Assembly (NCBI RefSeq): GCF_900156285.1
Contig: NZ_FTNC01000003.1
Location: 62,001 to 126,000 of the forward strand
Length of the DNA stretch: 64,000 nucleotides
Source: Halanaerobium kushneri
GTDB lineage: Bacteria > Bacillota > Halanaerobiia > Halanaerobiales > Halanaerobiaceae
Direction: 5' to 3'
How positions within the stretch are numbered: position 1 is the stretch's first letter; each line of letters starts with the position of its first letter. The translations under genes and the position numbers were made by a program. Below the pieces are notes generated by a model, which was not told where the DNA came from, did not search any database, and was given only the letters and a program-made list of their open reading frames with translations. This document shows positions 52,605 through 62,381 of the stretch, in pieces.

Positions 52605-53780
52605 ATGCCAGAAAAAAGATCAATACCACTATCAGTCCCCAATCTTTCAATGGATATTTTAGATAATCTTAAAGACACTATTGAGTCAGGCTGGGTTTCA
52701 ACAGGTGGTAAATACATAGCAGAGTTTCAGGAAAAAATGGAAAGTTACTTAGATGTAGAGCGTGCTGTAGCAGTTCAGAGTGGAACAGCCGGGCTTCATT
52801 TAGCAATGAGAGTCTTAGGTGTTGACCGTGATGATGAGGTGATTGTACCAACCGTAACCTTTATTGCTGCAGTTAACCCTGTGACCTATATGGGAGCAGA
52901 GCCTGTATTTATGGACTGTGATAATGATTTAAATATGGACTTAGATAAATTGGAGTCATTTTTAGCAAATAAATGTGAACATCAAAATGGTAAAGTAATT
53001 AATAAAAGTACAGGTAAAGAAATAAAAGCGATTGTAGTTGTCCATGTCTTTGGTAACCCAGCCGATATGGAAAGATTAATGGAGATTGGAGCTAAATACA
53101 ACCTTAAAGTAGTAGAAGATGCTACAGAAGCTCTTGGTTCATATTATACTTCAGGTAAATATGAGGGAGAATACTGTGGAACAGTAGGAGATATTGGAGT
53201 CTATTCCTTTAATGCCAATAAGATTATAACTACTGGTGGTGGAGGAATGATGGTTTCTAAGGATCAGGACCTGCTGGAAAAAGCATCTTTCCTTGGTGTG
53301 CAGGCTAAAACAGATCCCTGGTATTATAAACATGATGAGATTGGATACAACTATCGGATGACCAATATTCAGGCAGCCTATGGAACTGATCAGATAGACA
53401 GGCTGGAAGATTTTATTATTACTAAAATTAAAAACTATAAACTTTACAAAGAAGCGCTGGCAGAGATCGATGGTTTAACCCTACTACCTTTTAATCAAGG
53501 AACAAGGTCTAACCATTGGTTTTATTCAGTAATGGTTGATCAGGATAAATATGGTATAGATAGAGATCAGCTGCTACAGAAATTGAATGATGTTAATATT
53601 CAGGCTAGACCACTCTGGGGACTGATTCATCAGCAGAAACCTTATCTTGAGAACCAGGCCTACCAGATAGAAAAAGCACAGTACTATGTTGAGCACTTAA
53701 TTAATATTCCCTGTTCTTCTAACCTGACTGAAGAAGAGGTTGAAATTGTAGTTGAGTGGTTAAAAGAGTTCAGTCAATAG
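52605..53780 (+). CDS. DegT/DnrJ-family aminotransferase, LegC-like
   Basis: 391 aa, PLP-dependent sugar 4-aminotransferase. The N-terminal IPLSVPNLSMDILDNLKDTI and TIESGWVSTGGKY are typical of LegC/PglE-type enzymes. The PLP lysine is in SFNANKIITTGGGG, with VVEDATEALGSYY for the pyridine Asp. Acting on the UDP-4-keto sugar made by the 53996 dehydratase it would give UDP-4-amino-4,6-dideoxy-GlcNAc, for legionaminic acid or bacillosamine-type sugars; the later enzymes are not in the window. Confidence 0.85.
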   Translation: MPEKRSIPLSVPNLSMDILDNLKDTIESGWVSTGGKYIAEFQEKMESYLDVERAVAVQSGTAGLHLAMRVLGVDRDDEVIVPTVTFIAAVNPVTYMGAEPVFMDCDNDLNMDLDKLESFLANKCEHQNGKVINKSTGKEIKAIVVVHVFGNPADMERLMEIGAKYNLKVVEDATEALGSYYTSGKYEGEYCGTVGDIGVYSFNANKIITTGGGGMMVSKDQDLLEKASFLGVQAKTDPWYYKHDEIGYNYRMTNIQAAYGTDQIDRLEDFIITKIKNYKLYKEALAEIDGLTLLPFNQGTRSNHWFYSVMVDQDKYGIDRDQLLQKLNDVNIQARPLWGLIHQQKPYLENQAYQIEKAQYYVEHLINIPCSSNLTEEEVEIVVEWLKEFSQ

Positions 53781-53847
53781 CAAACTTTTTATTGAAACTA
53801 ATTATATTGTAATCTCATAAAATTTAATATCAATTACAGCAGTCATT

Positions 53848-53886
53848 CTCCTACTACTTTTCTCAGAAGTCAGTAGGAGATTTTTG
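53848..53886 (+). terminator. Terminator after the LegC-like gene
   Basis: TCTCCTACT (53848-53856) pairs with AGTAGGAGA (53872-53880) with an inner CTT/AAG stem, then T5. Confidence 0.88.
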
Positions 53887-53903
53887 TATCTTTTCACTAT
53901 TAT

Positions 53904-53943
53904 TGTCGAATTCATTGAATTAAAGTATAAAGTAGATTATAAT
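53904..53943 (+). promoter_or_regulatory. Promoter with Spo0A-box-like motif (PglF/CapD-type gene)
   Basis: TGTCGAA (53904-53910), 4 bases, TTGAAT (53915-53920), 17 bases, TATAAT (53938-53943). Confidence 0.65.
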
Positions 53944-53995
53944 ATAGATAGTTATTCACAGGGAGTAATTGATTTTATCGGGAGTTGAGTTTAAT

Positions 53996-55870
53996 ATGAT
54001 TGAATTTTTATTGAAATTATACAAAAAACCAAGGTTAATTGTAATTGATCTTATACTAGTCAACCTGGCAGTACTGTCTTCTTTTATCCTCCGCTTTGAT
54101 GATGGCTGGATGAGATATTTTAGAGTTGAATATTTGCTGGCAATAACAGTTATTTCATTTTTTGTTCTCTATTTTTCCTCACTCTATAATAAGATGTGGC
54201 AGTATGCCAGCATGTCAGAACTTTATTCCATCTTTAAAGCTACTATAGCAATCAATACTCTTTTTGTAATCTATATTTACTTTTTTAGAGTCGGTTTCCC
54301 CCGCAGTATTATAGCAATCAATCTAATGACAGATATCTTTTTGCTCGGTGGAATGCGCTTTGGCTTAAGATTATTAAAAGATTATTTAAACCGCAACCAG
54401 AATAAAAAGTCAAAAAGCAGAGTTTTAATCATTGGTGCAGGTGATGCTGCAGAGATGATCACCAGAGAGATTCAAAAACACCCTGAAATAGGGAAAAGAA
54501 TTATCGGGCTTGTTGACGATGATCCCAATAAGCAGTCCTTAGAGATTCACGGGAAGAAAGTTTTAGGAAAAAGTGAAAAAATACCGCAGTTGATTGAGGA
54601 ATATTCTGTAGATGAAGTGATAATTGCAGTTCCTTCGGCTGAAGGTAAGACAATTAAAAGATTTTATGAATTGAGCAATAAAAAAGATGTTAAGGTAGAG
54701 ATAGTACCAGGAGTTTATGAGATTTTAAAAGGTGATGTTTCTCTAAATCAAATCAGAGAAGTGAAGGTAGAAGACCTTCTGCGCCGGGATCAGGTTGATT
54801 TAATTTCTGATGAAATCTCTGCTTATCTTGAAGATAAAACTATTTTAGTCAGTGGTGGTGGAGGTTCAATTGGTTCAGAGATCTGCCGTCAGGTAGCCAA
54901 GTTTAACCCTAAAAAAATTATTATCTTAGATATAAATGAAAATACAACTTACTTTTTAGAAAGAGATTTAAAAAATAAATATCCGGATTTAGACTTAGTT
55001 TCGATTATCGGCAGCGTCAGGGATAAAAATAAGCTGGAGAAGGTTTTTAGAGAATATTCTCCGGATGTAGTCTTCCATGCCGCAGCTCACAAACATGTGC
55101 CCTTGATGGAGACCAGTCCGGAAGAGGCTGTAAAGAATAATATCTTAGGGACCAGGTATTTAGCTCAAACTGCAGCAGAGTTTGAAATCGACCGTTTTGT
55201 CCTGATTTCAACCGATAAAGCAGTAAACCCCACCAATGTGATGGGAGCTTCTAAAAGAGCAGCTGAAATGGTTGTACAGACGATTAATAAGAAGTCTAAG
55301 ACTAAATTTATGGCAGTCCGCTTTGGTAATGTTTTAGGCAGCCAGGGAAGTGTAATTCCTCTATTTAAAAAGCAGATTGCAAATGGTGGTCCGCTGACAG
55401 TTACCCATAAGGATATAACCCGCTATTTTATGACTATTCCCGAGGCTTCACAGCTTGTTATTCAGGCAGGTGCTCTAGGCAAGGGAGGAGAGGTCTTTGT
55501 CCTTGATATGGGAGAGCCGGTTAAGATAATGGAACTGGCTGAAGACTTAATCTCACTCTCAGGTTTAACTCCTTATGATGATATAGATATTGATGTAATT
55601 GGACTCCGCCCTGGAGAAAAGCTTTACGAAGAGCTTTTATGTGATACAGAAGATAATATTGCCACAGAACACGAGCGGATCTTTATCAATAACTTAGAAG
55701 CTGTAGATCAGGAGTTTTTAAATAAACACCTTGAGCGTCTTGAAGAACTTGCAGAAAAAGCAGCCGGCAGAGATATAGTGGCGGCTCTAGTTGATCTGGT
55801 AGATACCTATCAGCCGCGAAGAGATAATGTAAAAAAGATTGATTTTAAAAAAGATAAGAAATTATCTTAA
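53996..55870 (+). CDS. Membrane UDP-GlcNAc C6-dehydratase, PglF/WbpM/CapD type
   Basis: 624 aa. Four N-terminal membrane helices (from KPRLIVIDLILVNLAVLSSF), a CoA-binding-like domain (VLIIGAGDAAEMITREIQKH), then the SDR domain with VSGGGGSIGSEICRQVA and the catalytic ISTDKAVNPTNVMGASKRAA (Met replaces Tyr, as in WbpM/PglF). Makes the 4-keto-6-deoxy intermediate used by the LegC-like enzyme upstream. ATG 53996 is 11 bases from GGGAG; TTG 53969 is possible but has a very short SD spacing. Confidence 0.88.
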   Translation: MIEFLLKLYKKPRLIVIDLILVNLAVLSSFILRFDDGWMRYFRVEYLLAITVISFFVLYFSSLYNKMWQYASMSELYSIFKATIAINTLFVIYIYFFRVGFPRSIIAINLMTDIFLLGGMRFGLRLLKDYLNRNQNKKSKSRVLIIGAGDAAEMITREIQKHPEIGKRIIGLVDDDPNKQSLEIHGKKVLGKSEKIPQLIEEYSVDEVIIAVPSAEGKTIKRFYELSNKKDVKVEIVPGVYEILKGDVSLNQIREVKVEDLLRRDQVDLISDEISAYLEDKTILVSGGGGSIGSEICRQVAKFNPKKIIILDINENTTYFLERDLKNKYPDLDLVSIIGSVRDKNKLEKVFREYSPDVVFHAAAHKHVPLMETSPEEAVKNNILGTRYLAQTAAEFEIDRFVLISTDKAVNPTNVMGASKRAAEMVVQTINKKSKTKFMAVRFGNVLGSQGSVIPLFKKQIANGGPLTVTHKDITRYFMTIPEASQLVIQAGALGKGGEVFVLDMGEPVKIMELAEDLISLSGLTPYDDIDIDVIGLRPGEKLYEELLCDTEDNIATEHERIFINNLEAVDQEFLNKHLERLEELAEKAAGRDIVAALVDLVDTYQPRRDNVKKIDFKKDKKLS

Positions 55871-55920
55871 GCTTAGGTGCAGGTATGCAGGTACCGTGCA
55901 CTTGTCATTTGCGTATAATT

Positions 55921-55983
55921 TTGTCGAATTAAATATTAGTTAAACCCTCACTGGAGCGTTGAAAGTCCGGTGGGGATTTTTAT
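55921..55983 (+). promoter_or_regulatory. Spo0A-box-like motif followed by terminator hairpin
   Basis: TTGTCGAATT at 55921-55930 is the third TGTCGAA in this 4-kb stretch, here without a clear promoter. CCCTCAC (55945-55951) then pairs with GTGGGG (55970-55975), followed by T5, and probably ends the dehydratase transcript. Confidence 0.5.
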
Positions 55984-56280
55984 TTTATCATTATCTGGAA
56001 GAATTAGATAATTACTCTGAAGACAGACTTTTAAAAAATGAAATATTTTTATCAAGACATACTCTAAAAACCTATAAAAATTTAATAATCTACTTTTTGC
56101 AGAATAAAAGTAATCTAATTATTAATAATCAGAAAGAGGAAAAAGATAGGATAGATGAAATTGAAAAAAGCTTGAGTTTTTCTTTTTGTCATTCTCGGTG
56201 GAATTGCTCAGAGCCTAAAGAATTTTGGAGTAGTTAAGTATACAACGTCTGAAAATGAAAAAAACATCAATAGCATCTGA
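55984..56280 (+). pseudogene. Frameshifted gene remnant
   Basis: Frame A reads YHYLEELDNYSEDRLLKNEI… to …IDEIEKSLSF. The sense then continues in another frame as FLFVILGGIAQSLKNFGVVK…NINSI to TGA 56278-56280, ending in a membrane-like segment. A frameshift lies near 56180. There is no start or SD; the 5' end runs into the terminator at 55983. Family not recognised. Confidence 0.45.
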
Positions 56281-56321
56281 AAATTAAAAGTGATATTATG
56301 ATAATTTTGAACTTAGATATG

Positions 56322-56390
56322 AAGAGCAGTTCTTAGTTTTATTTGAGGACTGCTCTTTTTAAATGGCCCTTGTTTTTAGGGCAGCTTTTT
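56322..56390 (+). terminator. Two tandem terminator hairpins
   Basis: AAGAGCAGTTCT (56322-56333) pairs with AGGACTGCTCTT (56346-56357), then T-run. GCCCT (56366-56370) pairs with AGGGC (56378-56382), then T5 (56386-56390). They insulate the cys operon from upstream transcription. Confidence 0.78.
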
Positions 56391-56524
56391 GATAAAATCT
56401 AATCAGTTGAAATTAAATATCTTAAGCTTTGAGATTCCTTATAATTCGACAAAAAGCTTTATTTTAGTGCCGAAAAATTTATTTGATTAATCGGTAGCTA
56501 TATATTTTTTAAGGAGGGTCAAAT
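56391..56524 (+). promoter_or_regulatory. Upstream region of cysD with reversed Spo0A-box-like motif
   Basis: TTCGACA (56445-56451) is TGTCGAA on the other strand, the fourth copy in 4 kb. CCGA (56470-56473) and TCGG (56491-56494) form a loose inverted pair. No convincing sigma-A promoter was picked out. SD AAGGAGG (56511-56517) is 7 bases before TTG 56525. Confidence 0.4.
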
Positions 56525-57406
56525 TTGGATCATTTAGATAAGTTAGAAAGTAGAAGTATTCATATTTTGCGAGAAGCGTACAGCGAATTTAACAATATCT
56601 GCATGCTGTGGTCAGTTGGTAAGGACTCAACAGTAATGCTCTGGCTGGCCAGAAAGGCATTTTTTGGTCATGTACCAATTCCATTAGTACATATTGATAC
56701 CAGCTATATGATTCCCGAGATGATTGAACATCGGGATAAGCTGGCTAAAAAGTGGAATCTGGATATGATTTACGGTCAGGATGAAGAAACACTGGCAGCG
56801 GGAGATACCTTTCCCAATGGTAAAGCGACTCACTTAGAGTGCTGCGGGCGTTTAAAAACAGATGCTCTAAAAAACACCTTAAATGGTAACTGGCGTCGTT
56901 ACAGATATAATCATAATAAAGATGAATACGAACTGGACAGCAATCGTGAACCTTATACAGGTGTAATTGTTGGTGCCAGAGCAGATGAGGAAGGTTCCCG
57001 CTCTAAAGAGAGGTATTTCTCTCCTCGGGATCGCAACAATGACTGGGATATTGGTGATCAGCCGCCAGAGTTCTGGGATCAGTATAAAACCGATTTTGCT
57101 CCCGGCACCCATGTCAGGATTCATCCCCTTTTAGACTGGACTGAACTTGATGTCTGGGAATATATTCAGCGCGAAAAGATCCCGATGGTTTCACTCTATT
57201 TTGATCAGGGTGAAGGTAAACGCTATCGTTCTTTAGGCTGTGCTCCCTGTACTGAACCGGTAGAATCTACCGCCTCTACAGTAGACGAGGTAGTAGAGGA
57301 GCTGAAGACAGGTAAGTTTGCCAATATTGCTGAGCGTGATGGTAGAGCTCAGGATAAAGAAGATGGTGGCGGTTTAGAAGAACTTCGTAAAGACGGATAT
57401 ATGTAG
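56525..57406 (+). CDS. cysD: Sulfate adenylyltransferase subunit 2 (CysD)
   Basis: 293-aa small subunit of ATP sulfurylase, making APS from sulfate and ATP with CysN. PP-loop motif [20 protein letters not shown] (~26-45), then [40 protein letters not shown], and the C-terminal [20 protein letters not shown]. Length and motifs are standard. TTG start with an excellent SD. cysN follows 9 bases later. Confidence 0.95.
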   Translation: MDHLDKLESRSIHILREAYSEFNNICMLWSVGKDSTVMLWLARKAFFGHVPIPLVHIDTSYMIPEMIEHRDKLAKKWNLDMIYGQDEETLAAGDTFPNGKATHLECCGRLKTDALKNTLNGNWRRYRYNHNKDEYELDSNREPYTGVIVGARADEEGSRSKERYFSPRDRNNDWDIGDQPPEFWDQYKTDFAPGTHVRIHPLLDWTELDVWEYIQREKIPMVSLYFDQGEGKRYRSLGCAPCTEPVESTASTVDEVVEELKTGKFANIAERDGRAQDKEDGGGLEELRKDGYM

Positions 57407-57415
57407 GGGGTAGAG

Positions 57416-59224
57416 ATGAATAAAACAACAGAAGAACAAGATTTAAATTTAGTAATTGCAGGACATGTTGATCACGGTAAAAGTACAATTATTGGTAGAA
57501 TGCTGGCAGATACTGATTCTCTACCTGATGGTAAATTGGAACAGGTTAAAGAAACCTGCCGCAAAAATTCCAAGCCCTTTGAATATGCATTTTTACTGGA
57601 TGCTCTGAAAGATGAGCAGGCTCAGGGAATTACCATTGACTCAGCCCGTGTCTTTTTTCAAACAGATTATAGACAGTATATTATTTTAGATGCACCGGGA
57701 CATATTGAATTTTTAAAGAACATGGTAACCGGTGCTGCCAGAGCAGAAGCTGCTCTTTTAGTAATAGATGCCTCCGAAGGGGTAAAAGAAAATTCCCGCC
57801 GTCATGGCTATATGCTTTCTATGCTGGGTATCAAACAGATTGCAGTAGTAGTCAATAAGATGGATTTAGTTGACTATGATCAGGATACATACAATGAGAT
57901 TGTAGAAGAATATACAGACTTTCTAGCTGAAATTGGACTTGAAGCAGAAAGATTTATTCCTGTCAGTGGGATGCTGGGAGATAATGTAGCTGATCGATCA
58001 GAAAATATGGATTGGTTTAAAGGAAAGACTGTTTTAGAACAGTTAGACAGCTTTGAGAATGCTGCTCTACCGCATAATAAACCTTATAGAATGCCGGTAC
58101 AGGATGTCTACAAATTTACCAAAGGTGGAGATGATCGCCGCATAGTTGCGGGAACAGTTGCAGCAGGTGAGCTGAATATTGGCGATGAGGTTGTTTTTTA
58201 TCCTTCTGGTAAAAAGAGTACAGTTAAGTCTATAGAAGGTTTTGAAGAAGACAAACAGCATAAGGTAAAAGTAGGGAAGGCAACCGGTTTTACTCTTGAT
58301 GAGCAGATCTATATTACCCGGGGTGAACTTGCCTCCAGAGCTGATGAAGCTGAGCCCAAGGTTTCAGCAAGAATTAAAGCCAACCTTTTCTGGCTGGCCC
58401 GTCAGGATTTAGTTAAAGATAAGGTCTATCATCTTAAACTCGGAACAGCTAAGGTTAAGGCCCGTCTGGAAAAGATAAATAGAGTAATTGATGCTTCCAA
58501 TTTAAATCAGGATGAAGCTAAAGAAAAAATTGAACGCCACGATGTGGCAGAGGTAGTCTTTAAACTTGATAAGGCAATGGCCTTTGACCTGGCAGGAGAG
58601 ATAGAAGAAACCAGCCGCTTTGTCATTGTCGATGATTTTGAGATTGCCGGTGGTGGAATAATTTCTGAGGCCCTAGAAGATGAACAGAGCTGGGTCCGTG
58701 AAAAGGTAATGCGCCGTAACTACAACTGGGAGCAGTCTCTAATCAGCCGAGAAGAAAGAGCAGAAAAATATAATCAGAAATCAACTCTGGTTTTAATCAC
58801 CGGAGAAGAGGATGTTGGGAAAAAACCGACGGCCAAAGCTTTAGAAAAAAGGTTATTTAATGATGGAAAGGTAGTCTACTTCCTAGGGATTGGAAACCTT
58901 CTCTATGGTGTTGATGCTGATATTAAAAATGGTGATAATAGTCATAAAGAAGAACACCTGCGCCGTCTGGCTGAGGTTTCTCATTTAATGTTAGATGCAG
59001 GAGCAATTTTAGTTGTAACAGCAGTTGAACTGACTCAATCTGATTTAGAACTGATTAAGACAACTGTAAATCCTCAGCAGATTGAAACTGTCTGGCTGGG
59101 AGATAGAGTAACAACTGATTTAGAGTTTGACCTTCATATTCCGGAATTTACTTCTGAGGAGCAGGTTTCAGCCCAGATTAAAGGGTTATTACAGGACAGG
59201 GGGATTATCTTTAGACCATGGTAG
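57416..59224 (+). CDS. cysN: Sulfate adenylyltransferase subunit 1 (CysN) with degenerate APS-kinase-like domain
   Basis: 602 aa. GTPase domain: GHVDHGKS (16-23), [17 protein letters not shown] (G3), NKMDLVDY (G4), then EF-Tu-like beta domains to ~440. From 456 on there is a second P-loop domain like APS kinase, but its loop reads GEEDVGKKP (463-471) in place of GLSGSGKST, and the DGDNxR motif is absent, so kinase activity is unlikely. A complete separate CysC follows, overlapping by 7 bases. The fused domain is probably a decayed CysC retained for structure. Confidence 0.92.
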   Translation: MNKTTEEQDLNLVIAGHVDHGKSTIIGRMLADTDSLPDGKLEQVKETCRKNSKPFEYAFLLDALKDEQAQGITIDSARVFFQTDYRQYIILDAPGHIEFLKNMVTGAARAEAALLVIDASEGVKENSRRHGYMLSMLGIKQIAVVVNKMDLVDYDQDTYNEIVEEYTDFLAEIGLEAERFIPVSGMLGDNVADRSENMDWFKGKTVLEQLDSFENAALPHNKPYRMPVQDVYKFTKGGDDRRIVAGTVAAGELNIGDEVVFYPSGKKSTVKSIEGFEEDKQHKVKVGKATGFTLDEQIYITRGELASRADEAEPKVSARIKANLFWLARQDLVKDKVYHLKLGTAKVKARLEKINRVIDASNLNQDEAKEKIERHDVAEVVFKLDKAMAFDLAGEIEETSRFVIVDDFEIAGGGIISEALEDEQSWVREKVMRRNYNWEQSLISREERAEKYNQKSTLVLITGEEDVGKKPTAKALEKRLFNDGKVVYFLGIGNLLYGVDADIKNGDNSHKEEHLRRLAEVSHLMLDAGAILVVTAVELTQSDLELIKTTVNPQQIETVWLGDRVTTDLEFDLHIPEFTSEEQVSAQIKGLLQDRGIIFRPW

Positions 59225-59799
59225 ATAATATAAAGTGGCACTCAGGTGAAATTAATAAAGCTGCTCGGGAAGAACTTCTTGGACAGAAAGGGTTGGTGCT
59301 CTGGTTTACCGGACTTTCGGGATCGGGTAAATCCACCATTGCTGTTGAGGTGGAAAAGGAGCTTTTTAAGAGAGGAAAAGTTTCTTACCGCCTCGATGGT
59401 GATAATCTGCGCTTTGGTTTAAATAAGGATCTCGGTTTTACTGCTCAGGATCGGGAAGAAAATATCCGCCGGATCGGTGAGGTAGCTGCCCTTTTTGCTG
59501 ATGCAGGGCTGATAACCTTAGCTTCTTTTATTTCTCCCTATAGAGCGGGGAGAGAAGCTGCCCGCCAGGCTATAGGTTCTGAAAATTTTAAAGAGATCTA
59601 CGTTAAAGCAGATGTAGAAACCTGTGCTGAGCGGGATCCCAAAGGACTTTACGCAAAGGCTAAAAAAGGTGAGATTGAAAACTTTACCGGTATTTCTGCC
59701 CCTTATGAGGAGCCAGAAAATCCGGAACTGATATTAGATACTCAAAGATTGAATCTTGAAGAATCGGTTGAGCTTGTTCTGAAGCTTATTTTAAAATAA
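59218..59799 (+). CDS. cysC: Adenylyl-sulfate kinase (CysC)
   Basis: 193 aa. Intact P-loop GLSGSGKST (32-40), [53 protein letters not shown], and [20 protein letters not shown]. Phosphorylates APS to PAPS. ATG 59218 overlaps the cysN stop. No PAPS reductase or sulfite reductase gene is nearby, so PAPS may be destined for sulfation (sulfotransferase at 27187) rather than assimilation. Confidence 0.94.
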   Translation: MVDNIKWHSGEINKAAREELLGQKGLVLWFTGLSGSGKSTIAVEVEKELFKRGKVSYRLDGDNLRFGLNKDLGFTAQDREENIRRIGEVAALFADAGLITLASFISPYRAGREAARQAIGSENFKEIYVKADVETCAERDPKGLYAKAKKGEIENFTGISAPYEEPENPELILDTQRLNLEESVELVLKLILK

Positions 59800-59848
59800 A
59801 TTAAAATTTTTAGATAGCTCACCTAAACATGGCAAAGAAGATTTTAAG

Positions 59849-59882
59849 CCTCTCCTGGGAGTGAAAAATGGGAGAGGTTTTT
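59849..59882 (+). terminator. Terminator after cysC
   Basis: CCTCTCC (59849-59855) pairs with GGAGAGG (59871-59877), then T5. Confidence 0.9.
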
Positions 59883-59913
59883 ATATATTTTTCAGTGTGG
59901 AAGGATGATCTTA

Positions 59914-61305
59914 ATGTTTAAATACTTGAAAGAAATAGTTAAATATACAGGTATCATCTTTTTCATAATACTTTTAGTTATGCCGACAATGACCGGTTTA
60001 AATCCAGCAGGGCAAAGGGCGCTGGCAGTTTTTGTGCTGGTTTTAAGTTTTTGGGTTTCACACGTTCTTCCGCTATCAGTAACTTCCTTGCTCGGAATTG
60101 CCTTACTGCCTCTATTAAATGTGATGACTATAGAATATACTTTTTCGCTTTTTGGTTCTAAAGCAATCTTTTTTATTCTTGGAGCTTTAATCCTTGCTTC
60201 TGGTCTTTATCAGACCGGGCTAGGTTCCAGACTTGCTTTTAATATAATTTCCTTTAGTGGTAAGAGTCCTCTTAAACTATTATATGGTATTTTATTTACA
60301 GCCGCTTTTTTGTCTTTAATTATGCCCGAACATGCTGTTGCTGCTCTGCTCTTTCCAATAGTTCTCGAGATTGCGGTCAGTCTTGATTTGAAAAGGTTGG
60401 AGAGTAATTATGGAAAACTGCTTTTTTTAACAATGGCCTGGGGAACAGTAATTGGTGGAATAACCACCTATCTTGGTGGTGCCCGTAATCTCTTAGCAGT
60501 TGGTCTTTTAGAAAAACATTATAGAATTTCTATTGGTTTTTTTGAATGGATAAAATATAGCTGGCCAATTCCATTTCTACTTTTGATTGTTTTTGCAGTA
60601 ATTATTGCCAGATTTGCAAAGATTGATATTGAGGACACATCTCGCTCCTTAGAAAAATTGCAGGCAGAGTCAGAGGCAAAAGGTAGTTTTTCTAAAGCAG
60701 AAAAAAAGCTGGTTCTAATTTTAGGATCAGTAGTCTTCAGCTGGTTATTTTTATCAAATTTAATTAATATTGCTGTGACAGCTTTGCTGGGGGGAGTTTT
60801 AGTTGTTGCTCTTAGGGTTGTAGACTGGCAGGAAGTAGAATCCTATGTCAACTGGGGAGTAATTTTAATGTATGGTGGAGCAGTTGTAGTTGCTTCTTCT
60901 TTAGTAGAAACCGGGGTGACGGACTGGATGGCAGCTAGATTTTTTTCTCAGCTAGAACTTGCACCATTTTTGTTTATAATTCTACTTGCTATTTTCACAT
61001 CAATTTTAACTGAGGGAGTTAGTAATGTAGCTTCTGTGGCAGTAATCCTGCCCCTTGCATTTAGTGCGGCTGAAGCTTACAATTTGAATCCTGTTATATT
61101 AACGTTGTCTGTTGCTTTATCTGGAGGGCTTGCCTTTTTACTGCCAATGGGAACCCCACCCAATGCGATTGCCTTTTCTTCTGGTTATTATCAGATCAAA
61201 GATGCTTTAAAATGGGGATTGGTGCTTAAAGTAATCGGCTGGCTGATTTATATTTTAGTTGCTAGATTCTACTGGCCGTTGATTGGACTGGAAGTTTTTA
61301 TCTAA
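59914..61305 (+). CDS. SLC13-family anion carrier, possible sulfate permease
   Basis: 463 aa with ~11-12 hydrophobic segments. Two family signatures: AFLSLIMPEHAVAALLFPIV in the first half and SVALSGGLAFLLPMGTPPNA near the C-terminus (the second Na+/substrate hairpin; the first is TEGVSNVASVAVILPLAF). DASS/SLC13 carriers bring in sulfate or dicarboxylates with sodium. Standing just after cysC suggests sulfate. Start at ATG 59914: GGAAGG (59899-59904) is 9 bases upstream; ATG 59905 abuts it. Confidence 0.85.
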   Translation: MFKYLKEIVKYTGIIFFIILLVMPTMTGLNPAGQRALAVFVLVLSFWVSHVLPLSVTSLLGIALLPLLNVMTIEYTFSLFGSKAIFFILGALILASGLYQTGLGSRLAFNIISFSGKSPLKLLYGILFTAAFLSLIMPEHAVAALLFPIVLEIAVSLDLKRLESNYGKLLFLTMAWGTVIGGITTYLGGARNLLAVGLLEKHYRISIGFFEWIKYSWPIPFLLLIVFAVIIARFAKIDIEDTSRSLEKLQAESEAKGSFSKAEKKLVLILGSVVFSWLFLSNLINIAVTALLGGVLVVALRVVDWQEVESYVNWGVILMYGGAVVVASSLVETGVTDWMAARFFSQLELAPFLFIILLAIFTSILTEGVSNVASVAVILPLAFSAAEAYNLNPVILTLSVALSGGLAFLLPMGTPPNAIAFSSGYYQIKDALKWGLVLKVIGWLIYILVARFYWPLIGLEVFI

Positions 61306-61418
61306 GAGAGCTTCAAAATATTTTTTGAAAGATATAATGGCTGAGGTTGAAATAATAAATTTAGTTAATTAGAAAATAGAAATCAAATTAAGTTATTAAA
61401 CTTGTGAGGGATAGATAA

Positions 61419-61898
61419 ATGAAAAAATATATGCTGGTTTTATTCAGTTATGGTGGTTTAAAGAAAATTAATGAGCATCTAGAAAAAAACATCAAGCCGA
61501 ATGACAAGCTTCTGCTCAGAGCTTTATTGGTTAAGGAAGCACCAAAACTTTTTGAGCATTTAATTTCTGATGTTGGTTTTTTAGGAGAGAAAGTAGTTAG
61601 TGATGTGGAGAACTCTGTTGTTGATATCTATCAGGAAAATGCTAAAGATTATTTAGATGAGATAGCAGAAATGGCAGCAGCTAGGGGTTTTAAACTTGAT
61701 AAAAAATTAATTGAGGAACAGAATTTAGAAAATATTAAAAAAGAAATTAAGGAATCTGATCTGGATGGAATTTTTATTAATTTTTCCCACAATGAATTTG
61801 TTTCCAACCAGGTTAAAGAGGATGAGCTTAAAAAATGGTTGAAAAAGATTAAACTGCCACAGGATATTTTTTATGATGGGGAAAAGAAAAATGATTAA
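61419..61898 (+). CDS. Universal stress protein-like protein
   Basis: 159 aa. The layout LLLRALLVKEAPKLFEHLIS, DVGFLGEKVVSDVENSVVDI and LDEIAEMAAARGFKLDKKLI resembles Usp-like proteins that accompany SLC13-type carriers. The ATP-binding G-2x-G-9x-G(S/T) motif is not obvious, so it may not bind nucleotide. SD GTGAGGGATAG precedes ATG 61419. Confidence 0.55.
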   Translation: MKKYMLVLFSYGGLKKINEHLEKNIKPNDKLLLRALLVKEAPKLFEHLISDVGFLGEKVVSDVENSVVDIYQENAKDYLDEIAEMAAARGFKLDKKLIEEQNLENIKKEIKESDLDGIFINFSHNEFVSNQVKEDELKKWLKKIKLPQDIFYDGEKKND

Positions 61899-61983
61899 AT
61901 TAATCTGCTTTACTAGTTATGATATAGAGTTGAATAATAGATATGTAAATTAAATATTTCAACAAATACAGGGGAGCTAAAAT

Positions 61984-62226
61984 ATGCAGCAGCAGAATTC
62001 AAAAGATTTCTTAGCTACTTTAACTAAAAAGGAACTAACTGAAATCAGACAGTACTGGCAGTTTGAGGAAGAGAAAAAACACCTGCAGCCTCTTCCGAAA
62101 AACAATCGGGATGGTTCAGTAGGTGAACAGACAGTTGTTAAAGGTGAAAAAGTAGGCAGAAATGATCCCTGTCCCTGCGGCAGCGGCAAGAAATATAAGA
62201 AATGCTGTCTGGGTAAGGAAAATTGA
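61984..62226 (+). CDS. SEC-C motif protein
   Basis: 80 aa. The C-terminal [20 protein letters not shown] is a textbook SEC-C zinc motif (CxCx8CC) as at the end of SecA. The N-terminal half is helical ([20 protein letters not shown]). A small zinc protein of unknown role; SEC-C tails often mediate binding to ribosomes or SecB-like partners. ATG 61984 follows GGGGAG. Confidence 0.82.
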   Translation: MQQQNSKDFLATLTKKELTEIRQYWQFEEEKKHLQPLPKNNRDGSVGEQTVVKGEKVGRNDPCPCGSGKKYKKCCLGKEN

Positions 62227-62304
62227 CCCGATTAAAGATTAAGCGGCTGAAAATAATGATAATAAGCTCATAAGTTGAACAAATATAATATTAGTTTTAA
62301 TCTG

Positions 62305-62343
62305 AACTCCGAGTCCCTTTTATTAGGTGCTGGGAGTTTTTAG
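62305..62343 (+). terminator. Terminator after the SEC-C gene
   Basis: AACTCC (62305-62310) pairs with GGGAGTT (62332-62338) with an inner AG-CC / GG-CT stem, then T-run. Confidence 0.75.
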
Positions 62344-62381
62344 CTCATTTAATAAAAAAAAAATAAAAAAAAGAAGGAATT

